In this document: piece after piece, positions 5,793-12,458 of the stretch
Layout: each line of letters starts with the position of its first letter
Numbering within the stretch: position 1 is the first letter of the stretch
Source of the DNA: Planctomycetaceae bacterium
GTDB lineage: Bacteria; Planctomycetota; Planctomycetia; Pirellulales; Thermoguttaceae
Length of the DNA: 15,049 nucleotides
Direction of reading: 5' to 3'
NCBI GenBank assembly: GCA_031256755.1
Contig: JAIRPZ010000028.1
Coordinates: forward strand, 1-15,049
The notes under the pieces: model-generated
What the model was told of the DNA's origin: nothing
Database searches by the model: none
What the model saw: only the letters and a program-made list of their open reading frames with translations
Made by a program: the position numbers and the translations under genes

Positions 5793-7912
5793 TGTTGTCT
5801 CATTTCTTTTCTCAATTACGGAATAAAACTGCGGTGGCGGCTGCGCCGTTCAAACCGCCGCAAATTTCTTGCCTGCGTCTTTCTGCTCTGCTGCCCTCTC
5901 CGCCAATTGCAGGCGGTATTTTTACGGAAATACCGCGATTAACAAAGGGCCGCTCGCTGAAAGTTCTATTGGATGCTCCCGTTGTTTCACCAAATCTCGG
6001 ATTGATTATTCCGCCCGTACAAGGGCATCAATTACTGACGGAACAGATTGCCGGCTTGCTTGATATGCAGGCGGAAATAAAATCGCTGTCAGTGCGCCCA
6101 ATTCATATAATTGACGTTCCGGCTGATTATCCGTACCTGCCGGCTGTCAACATTGATTTCGGGAGAATAACAACGCCTCGGATACACGATTTAACGGAAA
6201 AGTACCGCGGGTTTCATCCCGTTAAAATCATCAGTATTCCGTTATTAACGTTGTCCCGTATTGACGGCAAAGCATATCAGACCAAAGCATATAAACATCC
6301 TACAGATATACCGCCGCGTGAACGGAAACCGTCAGGCAGGTCATCGGAACAGCGTGAAAAGATAAAAGTGCCGTTCAGTATTTGGGATTTCCTTTTTCCT
6401 ATATTGCATTTACCGCTCGGCGAAGGGCTGAACAATGCGTTTGCGTTTCCCGCCGGAAAAATGCTGTACCCGTTTCAAGCAGAAGGGGTGAGATTTCTTA
6501 TCAATCGTCCATCAGCATTGCTCGGCGATGAAATGGGATTGGGAAAATCAATTCAAGTCATTACGGCGATTCGTCTTTTATACCGTCAAGGTAAAATGAC
6601 ATCGGTAGGTATCGTCTGTCCGAAGGCCGTGTTGTCGGATTGGGCAATGAAATTCAGCGAGTGGTCGCCGGAACTGCGGATTATCAAAGTCAGCGGTAAT
6701 CGGTTTGAACGTGCAGCACAATGGCAGACACCGGCACACGTTCATATTTGTACTTATGAATCGCTGCGGAATGATTGGAAAATAGTTGAGAAACTTCCGC
6801 AGCAAAGACAATCATACTCCACGTCAGCGCATCATTTTGATTTGATAGTTCTCGATGAAATTCAGAAGACGAAAAATCCGGCAGCAAAATTGACAAAAAC
6901 AGTTAGAGATTTACAAACGTCATACCGCTGGGGATTGTCCGGCACACCGCTTGAAAACGGCATTCAGGATTTGATTACAATTTGCGAAACATTGAAGCCG
7001 GGTATTTTTATCCGAAAGAGAATTCTTAATGACGGGTACCAATATGATGTACGGAATTATACGGATTTATTAAACCGCTGTTCAACAATTTATACTGAGG
7101 GATACGGCTATAACACGGATATAATTAAACTTCTTTATCAGCCGATATTTCTGCGGCGGCGTGTGAAAGATGTAATGAAAGAGATGCCGGAGAAAATCAC
7201 TCATGAGGTTTGGCTCGACCTTCCCCGCAAACAGCGCGAAGCATATACCGCTGCCGAACAGAGCGGTATTACAGAATTAAAAAAAATGGGGACGAAAATA
7301 ACGTTGCAGCACGTTTTAGGCATTATCAACAAACTTAAACAAATATGCAACTATTACGGCGGTGAAAGCGTGAAACTCGAACATTTGCAGGAGAAGTTGG
7401 GGGATTTGACGGAAGAGGGCAACAAGGCGTTAGTATTTTCGCAATATCCGAATGAAACGCTGCGCAGAATTGAGCCGGAATTGCAAAAGTTCAATCCGGT
7501 TATTTACGATGGTTCGTTATCAGATGCAAGACGGGAAAAAGTTGTCAATAATTTTCAGCATACGGATGATAATCAGGTGATGCTGTTATCATTGAAGGCG
7601 GGCAACGCAGGCATTACATTGACGCGGGCAAATTATATTTATCATTTTGATATGTGGTGGAATCCTGCGGTTATGAATCAAGCAGTCGGCAGGGTGTTGC
7701 GGATTGGACAAACGAAGACGGTGTTTGAGCGGTTTCTTTTGACGAAAGGAACCATTGAGGAAAAGATTTACCGGAAGGTTCAGCAAAAACAAGTGTTGTT
7801 TAATGAAGCGGTCGATGATTTGAGCGATGAATCCGTTGCGTTAAGAAACTTAACGGAAGACGAAATTTTCGGACTGCTCGGATTGACAAAGATAAAAAAG
7901 AAAGAAAATTGA
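5792..7912 (+). CDS. SNF2-family DEAD/DEAH-box helicase
   Basis: A 706-residue superfamily 2 ATPase of the SNF2/Rad54-like group, expected to translocate on duplex DNA and remodel protein-DNA complexes. The motifs are complete: Walker A GDEMGLGKS (245-253, Lys 252), motif Ia VCPKAVLSDW, motif II DEIQ (355-358), motif III GLSGTP (381-386), LRRRVKDVMKEMP marking the start of lobe 2, motif IV KALVFSQYP, motif V SLKAGNAGITLT, and motif VI QAVGRVLRIGQ (630-640). The first ~220 residues are unlike any accessory domain I know. Translation is coupled to the 156-aa gene by a TAATG overlap. Base composition looks AT-richer than the flanking genes, which suggests transfer. SNF2 proteins occur in several phage-defence systems (for example DISARM), but no methylase, nuclease or phospholipase gene is nearby here, so a defence role is only a hypothesis. 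Confidence 0.93.
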   Translation: MLSHFFSQLRNKTAVAAAPFKPPQISCLRLSALLPSPPIAGGIFTEIPRLTKGRSLKVLLDAPVVSPNLGLIIPPVQGHQLLTEQIAGLLDMQAEIKSLSVRPIHIIDVPADYPYLPAVNIDFGRITTPRIHDLTEKYRGFHPVKIISIPLLTLSRIDGKAYQTKAYKHPTDIPPRERKPSGRSSEQREKIKVPFSIWDFLFPILHLPLGEGLNNAFAFPAGKMLYPFQAEGVRFLINRPSALLGDEMGLGKSIQVITAIRLLYRQGKMTSVGIVCPKAVLSDWAMKFSEWSPELRIIKVSGNRFERAAQWQTPAHVHICTYESLRNDWKIVEKLPQQRQSYSTSAHHFDLIVLDEIQKTKNPAAKLTKTVRDLQTSYRWGLSGTPLENGIQDLITICETLKPGIFIRKRILNDGYQYDVRNYTDLLNRCSTIYTEGYGYNTDIIKLLYQPIFLRRRVKDVMKEMPEKITHEVWLDLPRKQREAYTAAEQSGITELKKMGTKITLQHVLGIINKLKQICNYYGGESVKLEHLQEKLGDLTEEGNKALVFSQYPNETLRRIEPELQKFNPVIYDGSLSDARREKVVNNFQHTDDNQVMLLSLKAGNAGITLTRANYIYHFDMWWNPAVMNQAVGRVLRIGQTKTVFERFLLTKGTIEEKIYRKVQQKQVLFNEAVDDLSDESVALRNLTEDEIFGLLGLTKIKKKEN

Positions 7913-8181
7913 TTGCGGCGAGTTCTGTAAAATGGGAAATGCTTCCCCCCGCGGCACTTCCGTCCGTACCAGCGTTTCAAAGCGTTTATCGGGAATGTTC
8001 CGCACCGGAACGTTAATCCGGTTCCGAATGTCGTGTTTTCGCCGGAATACTCCGGCACAAGGCGGAACACTTCATTCAGCATCCCGCCGATAAGGATGCT
8101 CCCCTGAAACTGCAATAAATCCGCGTGTTCACCGGACCATTGGCGAATCTCTTTGCCTGTTCCTCTGCCCGCCGTTGTTTC
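7913..8181 (-). pseudogene. Possible decayed coding remnant between the SNF2 and SIS genes
   Basis: On the minus strand a frame from 8181 downward reads ETTAGRGTGKEIRQWSGEHA, then a protein-like stretch containing MLNEVFRLVPEYSGENTTFG and GTFPINALKRWYG. After about residue 75 it turns into basic, unstructured sequence and runs antisense through the SNF2 3' end. The plausible composition of the first part and the lack of a good start suggest the remains of a gene cut off when the flanking genes arrived. I do not recognise the family. The frame may be a chance one, since ATG 8115 has no ribosome-binding site. Confidence 0.25.
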
Positions 8182-8208
8182 TTTTATATTTTTTAGACAG
8201 GATAAGAA

Positions 8209-8264
8209 GACGGCAGTTTGCGGACGGCAGACGGCAGCAATCCTTTCTGCTGCAAACTGCCGTC
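8209..8264. repeat. Large hairpin built from ACGGCAG repeats
   Basis: GACGGCAGTTTGC (8209-8221) is perfectly inverted at 8252-8264, with a 30-base loop. The loop and right flank contain further ACGGCAG or CTGTC-type units (8224-8237 and 8264-8279), so several alternative pairings are possible. It lies in the 467-bp gap between the SNF2 stop and the SIS gene, about 45 bp before the SIS promoter. No T tract follows, so it is not an ordinary intrinsic terminator. Confidence 0.7.
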
Positions 8265-8309
8265 TGTCGTCTGCTGTCTATTCCAACGCCCTGGAACGAT
8301 ACCGGGGGA

Positions 8310-8338
8310 CAGACAAACCGCAGCGGATATGCTACAAT
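8310..8338 (+). promoter_or_regulatory. Promoter of the SIS-domain gene
   Basis: CAGACA (8310-8315, 4/6), 17-bp spacer, TACAAT (8333-8338) with an extended -10 TG at 8330-8331. The predicted leader to ATG 8380 is about 35 bases, without a Shine-Dalgarno sequence. The surrounding 14 bases match those at 5279-5292. Confidence 0.55.
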
Positions 8339-8379
8339 AAAAACAACTTACACTTTGTCCGTTCCTTTTGCTGTTTTCT

Positions 8380-9444
8380 ATGAACCTTACTGACCCTCGC
8401 TACGGTTCTTTTGCCCTTGTGCGGGAAATGCTGGAAACCCCGCAATTATTCACCGATTTCAGTTATGAACGTTCCCGCGACTTCGTTCATTTTCTCCGCA
8501 AAACCCGCCGGATTTTTCTTTCCGGCGAAGGTTCCGCCCGGATTTTTCCGGCAAAGAGTTTCTTATACACCCTGCGGAAAGCAGGCAGTGCTTCCGGCAG
8601 CGATTCCCTCGAAGCCGTTTCGGAAGGATGCCGGCAGGCAATAGAATACAATCTGGACGGCTGGACGGTCTTTGTCGCATCCAACAGCGGTCAGACAGCC
8701 GAAGCCGTCGATCTGATGTCCAAACTGCACCGCGAAAAACTGCCGTACCGTTATGCCGTAACCGCCAATCCGCATGCCAAATTGCTTGAATTCGCTACCG
8801 ATTCGTTTGTTCTGTCATGCGGTCAGGAACAAGCCGTTGCGGCAACAAAAAGCGTTGCGGAACAGGGACTCGTTTATTTATCGCTGCTCTGCCATTTTTT
8901 TGACGTTCCTTATCAGAAAGCCGCCGAACAAACGGCGAAGTTCAGCCGGGAAATCCTGTCGGCAGAATACGGAGAACCGCTGATACAGCCGCTGATGCAG
9001 GCAGGAACTATCTATTTCGCCGGACGGAATAACGGTGTCGCCGAAGAACTGGCGTTGAAAACGAATGAAATCACACGGCAGAAAAGCGGCTATCTCGAAG
9101 GCACGTTTCTGCTGCACGGAATCGAAGAAATTATGCAACCGAAGGATGTTCTCGTACTGATCGATCCTTTCGAAGCCGAATGGAAACGGATCAAACAGCG
9201 TTATGTTGATGCATTGGGAATGACTGTGCTTGCCATCGCCCCGGTGCAGACGATTTTCCCGACTATTGTCATTCCTTCGCTGGAAAATCAACCGCCGGTG
9301 CTGGAAGGATATAATTTGTTTCTTCAACTTTTGACCGGCTGGAATCTGCTGGTGCAAATCGGAACCGCGTGTCAGATTAACATTGACAAACCGCTGCGGG
9401 CAAGAAAAATCGGCAACGCGTATCAGGACGCAGCGGCTCCGTGA
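8380..9444 (+). CDS. SIS-domain protein, GlmS/AgaS-like sugar-phosphate isomerase or deaminase
   Basis: A 354-residue protein with two SIS domains, resembling the isomerase half of GlmS and the stand-alone AgaS/FrlB/NagB-II-type enzymes acting on amino-sugar phosphates. SIS1 shows LSGEGSARIF (48-56), FVASNSGQTAEA (98-109) and TAN-HAKLLEFATDSFVLSCGQEQAVAATKS (128-158), the usual phosphosugar-site pattern. SIS2 shows IYFAGRNNGVAEELALKTNE (211-230) and KSGYLEGTFLLHG (235-247), corresponding to the GlmS ALKLKE and ELKHG segments, including the Glu and His used in ring opening. The glutaminase domain of GlmS is absent, so it does not take ammonia from glutamine by that route. Substrate cannot be told from sequence. 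I chose ATG 8380; an in-frame TTG at 8368 is less likely. It is transcribed alone, with its own promoter and the HU promoter following. Confidence 0.85.
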   Translation: MNLTDPRYGSFALVREMLETPQLFTDFSYERSRDFVHFLRKTRRIFLSGEGSARIFPAKSFLYTLRKAGSASGSDSLEAVSEGCRQAIEYNLDGWTVFVASNSGQTAEAVDLMSKLHREKLPYRYAVTANPHAKLLEFATDSFVLSCGQEQAVAATKSVAEQGLVYLSLLCHFFDVPYQKAAEQTAKFSREILSAEYGEPLIQPLMQAGTIYFAGRNNGVAEELALKTNEITRQKSGYLEGTFLLHGIEEIMQPKDVLVLIDPFEAEWKRIKQRYVDALGMTVLAIAPVQTIFPTIVIPSLENQPPVLEGYNLFLQLLTGWNLLVQIGTACQINIDKPLRARKIGNAYQDAAAP

Positions 9445-9454
9445 CGGCGGGGGA

Positions 9455-9482
9455 TTGAAACGGAACGAATTGCCGTTAGAAT
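9455..9482 (+). promoter_or_regulatory. Promoter of the HU-family gene
   Basis: TTGAAA (9455-9460, 5/6), 16-bp spacer, TAGAAT (9477-9482, 5/6), starting 10 bp after the SIS stop. It implies a leader of about 100 bases before ATG 9589, long enough for regulation, though no clear structure was found in it. Confidence 0.55.
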
Positions 9483-9588
9483 ATGCGGGCTATTGTTATT
9501 TTATGATGATTGTTCCTTTTTATTTACAGCAGCGGCGGGCAGGATGTCCTTTCGCGACGTTCTGCCGGCTCCGGCTGCTGCCGGAATT

Positions 9589-9888
9589 ATGACCAAGAAA
9601 GAAATTGTCCGTACCGTTTCTGAAAAAATCGGTATGACCCAACTTAAAGCGCGAGATATTGTTCAGGAGGTCTTCGATGCGGTTGCTGAAGCGATTGTGA
9701 AAGACGGACGGATCGAACTGCGGAATTTCGGTGTTTTTGAGACAAAGCATCGTGCCGCCCGAAAAGCGAGAAATCCAAAGACGGGGGAGCATGTCAACGT
9801 TCACGCTAAATTTGTGGTCGTTTTCAAACCGGGGAAAGCCCTCGACGAATCCGTGCAGAAAAAAGCAAAGTCCAAAAAACAGACATGA
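9589..9888 (+). CDS. HU/IHF-family histone-like DNA-binding protein
   Basis: A 99-residue bacterial HU-type protein, which binds and bends DNA as a dimer. The family pattern is complete: the helical N-terminus MTKKEIVRTVSEKIGMTQ, the GRIELRNFGVFETKHR strand region (42-57), the DNA-inserting arm with RNPKTGE (62-68) and the FKPGKALDESV end of the fold. About ten extra Lys-rich residues (KKAKSKKQT) extend past the usual end at ~90, a short basic tail that may add non-specific DNA contacts. In-frame starts exist up to 9493, but the extra sequence does not match HU, so ATG 9589 is preferred. No Shine-Dalgarno sequence is evident. It sits alone between the SIS and DUF1080 genes. Confidence 0.93.
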   Translation: MTKKEIVRTVSEKIGMTQLKARDIVQEVFDAVAEAIVKDGRIELRNFGVFETKHRAARKARNPKTGEHVNVHAKFVVVFKPGKALDESVQKKAKSKKQT

Positions 9889-9911
9889 TTGGGGCAAGGC
9901 GGAGCAAGGCG

Positions 9912-9940
9912 TTGAATTCGTTCCGGTAATCTGTTAAAAT
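9912..9940 (+). promoter_or_regulatory. Promoter of the DUF1080 gene
   Basis: TTGAAT (9912-9917), 17-bp spacer, TAAAAT (9935-9940, 5/6). The predicted start near 9947 gives a leader of about 48 bases ending in AGAGGA (9985-9990), a ribosome-binding site four bases before ATG 9995. Confidence 0.7.
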
Positions 9941-9994
9941 CCGGCGGAACTTACTCAATAACTCCTTTAACGGAAAACTTTAACAGAGGAAATT

Positions 9995-10777
9995 ATGTCG
10001 AAAAAAACAATTGTCTGCACTTTGATCGCCCTTCTCGGATTAACTGCCGCCTTCGCCGGTTCGGACTGGAAAAGCGGAATCCCTTGGAAAAAACCGTTTG
10101 TCGTCACACCTGCCGAAAAAGTCGGCAATCCTCCGTCGGATGCGGTGATCCTGTTCGACGGAAAAGATATGTCGGCTTGGGATCATGAATGGGTGATCGA
10201 AAACGGCGACCTTGTTGTCGGAAAGAAAGACCTTTTCACGAAACAAAAATTCGGCAGTGTGCAACTGCATCTCGAATTTGCTACGCCGGCGGAAGTCAAG
10301 GGCAGCGGTCAGGGACGCGGCAACAGCGGTGTCTTCTTCGGCAATTACGAAGTGCAAATCCTTGATTCCTACGAAAACGAAACCTATCCTGACGGACAAT
10401 GTGCGTCCATTTACAAACAAACCCCGCCGCTGGTCAATGTCTGCCGCAAACCGGGAGAATGGCAGACCTACGACATCGTTTATAACTGTCCCGAACTGAA
10501 TATTGAAAAAGACGAGTCCGGCAAAGTCCAATCGGTGCAGGTTCTCCGACCGGCTTATATTACGGTTTTCCAGAACGGTGTACTGGTGGTCAATCATCAC
10601 GAAATTAAGGGATCGACCTTCTATAACCGTCCTCCGGCTTATGAACCGCATGAAGCGAAAGTACCGATCAAGTTGCAGGATCACGGCAATAAAACCCGAT
10701 TCCGCAACATTTGGGTTCGGGAAATTCCCGATGTCAATCCGATGCCACAGCCGGTCAAAGCCGCCTATTACGAATAG
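9995..10777 (+). CDS. Secreted DUF1080 (3-keto-disaccharide hydrolase-like) protein
   Basis: A 260-residue exported protein of the DUF1080 family, a concanavalin-like beta-sandwich greatly expanded in Planctomycetota. Family members include 3-keto-disaccharide hydrolases. The signal peptide is clear (hydrophobic 6-20, likely cleavage after AFA at 19-21). Family motifs: VILFDGKDMSAWDHEW (50-65), IENGDLVVG (68-76), GRGNSGVFFGNYEVQILDSY (107-126), GQCASIYKQTPP (133-144) and GEWQTYDIVYNCP (153-165). The fold ends with IKLQDHGNKTRFRNIWVREI (225-244). It acts outside the cytoplasmic membrane, probably on sugar derivatives; the substrate is unknown. The last residues, KAAYYE, are encoded by the first unit of the tandem array at 10759-11110, so the gene's 3' end belongs to that repeat. 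It has its own promoter and a good ribosome-binding site. Confidence 0.92.
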   Translation: MSKKTIVCTLIALLGLTAAFAGSDWKSGIPWKKPFVVTPAEKVGNPPSDAVILFDGKDMSAWDHEWVIENGDLVVGKKDLFTKQKFGSVQLHLEFATPAEVKGSGQGRGNSGVFFGNYEVQILDSYENETYPDGQCASIYKQTPPLVNVCRKPGEWQTYDIVYNCPELNIEKDESGKVQSVQVLRPAYITVFQNGVLVVNHHEIKGSTFYNRPPAYEPHEAKVPIKLQDHGNKTRFRNIWVREIPDVNPMPQPVKAAYYE

Positions 10778-11110
10778 TCGTTATTTGGTCTGCATTGTAG
10801 AGCGGGAGTTGGCTGCGGTGAGTCCAAAAAGCCGCCTATTACGAATAGTTGCTGCTTGGTCTGCATTGTAGAGAGCGGGGTTGGCTGCGGCGAGTCCAAA
10901 AAGCCGCCTATTACGAATAGTCGTCATTTGGTCTACATTGTAGAGCGGGAGTTGGCTGCGGTGAGTCCAAAAAACCGCTTATGACGAATAGTCGTCATTT
11001 GGTTTGGTCTGCATTGTAGAACGGGAGTTGGCTGCGGCGAGTCCAAAAAAAGCCGCCTATTCCGAGTGATGTCTCTGCCGTAATTGTTGCGGCGAGCCTA
11101 AAAAAGCCGC
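10759..11110. repeat. Tandem array of five to six ~72-bp units with a covarying hairpin
   Basis: Units begin with AGCCGCCTATTACGAATAG or a variant at 10759, 10830, 10902, 10974, 11051 and 11105, giving periods of 71, 72, 72, 77 and 54. The 77-bp unit contains a local TTTGG duplication and the last full interval is shortened. Each unit ends in GCGG(C/T)GAGTCC, an A run, then (G/A)CCGC of the next unit. These form a 5-bp stem whose first closing pair is C-G, U-G or U-A in different copies, so pairing is kept. Each unit also has a CTATT-ACG-AATAG mini-hairpin. The first unit supplies the final DUF1080 codons, and the last merges into the terminator of the convergent GspJ-like gene. Confidence 0.92.
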
Positions 11111-11127
11111 TTATGACGAGTAAGCGG
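11100..11127 (-). terminator. Intrinsic terminator of the GspJ-like gene
   Basis: Read on the minus strand directly after the stop codon, CCGCTTA and TAAGCGG form a perfect 7-bp stem with a 7-base loop (11107-11127), followed by C and six T residues (11100-11105). This is a canonical Rho-independent terminator. Confidence 0.8.
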
Positions 11128-12117
11128 TTATTCGTCTGAAACGGATTCTGATGCGGTACTTTCGGTACTCTCTGCCGGTTGGGAAACCGGAACCGGAACA
11201 ACAAGCGAATACACAACGTTTGGGACGGTTTCCGTTTCCTGAGTCCATGCGGACAGTAATCCTTTTCCGAAGTTCTGCCGGCGAATGGCGAGAGTAATCC
11301 GAACTGCTGCCGGTAATGCCTGCCGGTCATCCATATCCCATGTGTCTGTCCATTCTCCGGTCGTACCGGTTGCTGCTGCCGAAGTATCGAAATACGCAAA
11401 CTCGATCCATTCCACTTCGGGGGCAAGCGGTTCGTCGTGCAGTTCGTCTTCCGATTCGGTTTGCGTTTGGATGGAATACTGCATGACTTGGCGGTCTAAC
11501 TGGCGGCGGAATAAGCCGTACTGTGCGGCATCGGAAGCGGCGGATCGTCCGGTGGCACCGATCAATGCGTCCGGCTGATAACGCGGGTCGTCCGATGTTA
11601 ATTGTCCGGTATCTTTACCGAGGTAGTACAAAACTGTTTTAGAGGGGCTTAACCGGTCGGCGGCGGCTGAAGTTCCCCGCCGGATTTGCCGTGAACCGTA
11701 CATTTCGCCGCGCGGCAGACGGGCGGTATCAATTTGAATCCAGTCGATTTCGCCGTAAATTCCCGGCATTTCGCCGTAAATGACGGGCGGTTCTTCGGCT
11801 GTACCGGTTTCGGATTCGGCCGCGGAGCCGGTTTCAGCGGTTTCTGTTTCGGACAGAGAAGCGGTATCAAGTCCGAGTGCGGCGGCAATGCCGGTGCTGT
11901 CTGTGTCGGCGGTTTCTTCGCGGGACGCAACCACTACGGAACGGATTTCTTGGGCGATTTTTTCTAAAACGGCGCGGGCAAGTTGTGCTTCTTCGATTTC
12001 TGTCCGGTTGATCGCCATCTGCCGGAGATGAATATCCAGCGCAATGCTGATAAGCAGCATAATGACTGCCAGCAACACAAGTACAATCAGAATTTCAAAA
12101 AGCGTATACGCCCGCAT
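11128..12117 (-). CDS. Prepilin-type protein, GspJ-like minor pseudopilin
   Basis: A 329-residue protein with a type IV prepilin N-terminus: a very short leader MRA, then YTLFEILIVLVLLAVIMLLI, with cleavage expected after Ala 3 and the conserved Glu at mature position +5. The mature first residue is Tyr rather than the usual Phe. The long globular part with WIEFAYFD (near 240), WTDTWD, LPAAVRITLAI and a late hydrophobic strand fits GspJ, the tip pseudopilin of type II secretion. Two low-complexity Ser/Thr/Glu/Ala stretches (about 72-110 and the last 17 residues) are unusual. No other secretion genes are adjacent, which is common for scattered planctomycetal pseudopilins. It ends in a strong intrinsic terminator and converges on DUF1080 across the repeat array. 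No clear promoter or Shine-Dalgarno sequence was found upstream. Confidence 0.8.
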   Translation of the reverse strand: MRAYTLFEILIVLVLLAVIMLLISIALDIHLRQMAINRTEIEEAQLARAVLEKIAQEIRSVVVASREETADTDSTGIAAALGLDTASLSETETAETGSAAESETGTAEEPPVIYGEMPGIYGEIDWIQIDTARLPRGEMYGSRQIRRGTSAAADRLSPSKTVLYYLGKDTGQLTSDDPRYQPDALIGATGRSAASDAAQYGLFRRQLDRQVMQYSIQTQTESEDELHDEPLAPEVEWIEFAYFDTSAAATGTTGEWTDTWDMDDRQALPAAVRITLAIRRQNFGKGLLSAWTQETETVPNVVYSLVVPVPVSQPAESTESTASESVSDE

Positions 12118-12458
12118 AGATGTTATTCTACCGGAAATTCACGCGACCGGTATCGTGTCTCACCCCGTCTGCCAATTTTCAGAATCCGGGTCGAACTTAA
12201 TGTGAACGGACTATGTTACGGCAGCAAAGGATATTTGTTCGGGCAAAAAACTGACCAGCGAAGTGGTCAATCCCGCGTCAAGGAGGACTTTACGCTGACG
12301 TTTGCTTAAATGTCCGCAATCCTCTGTCTCGTTAAAAAAACACAAGCGGAATTTTCCCGCACAAGAATTTCGGAAATGCTATAAATGATTGTAATATCTT
12401 ACTGCATAATGAATTACGTCCGTTTTTGAATTTTCGATTTGTGCCGTTTCAATGCCAT
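12118..12458. other. Gene-free interval between GspJ-like and glycosyltransferase genes
   Basis: This 341-bp interval contains no convincing frame. It holds the minus-strand terminator at 12245-12269 and an AT-rich stretch at about 12350-12430. The part from 12118 to 12240 should contain the upstream region of the GspJ-like gene, where TAGAAT lies just before its ATG, but I could not find a matching -35 box. Confidence 0.6.
12245..12269 (-). terminator. Intrinsic terminator of the glycosyltransferase operon
   Basis: On the minus strand TGACCA and TGGTCA (12264-12269 and 12252-12257) form a 6-bp stem with a 6-base loop, followed by G and six T residues (12245-12250). It lies about 190 bp past the glycosyltransferase stop and before the GspJ-like gene. 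Confidence 0.65.

Noticed and set aside
8153..8393. Two plus-strand frames of 72-76 codons
   Set aside because: They run through the hairpin and SIS promoter and show no protein-like pattern or ribosome-binding site.
9493..9588. Longer HU start adding 32 residues
   Set aside because: The added sequence does not match HU proteins, which begin at MTKKEIV, and it would begin within the predicted leader.
10759..11110. CRISPR array
   Set aside because: Units are contiguous and similar over their whole length, with no unique spacers, and the first lies within a coding sequence.
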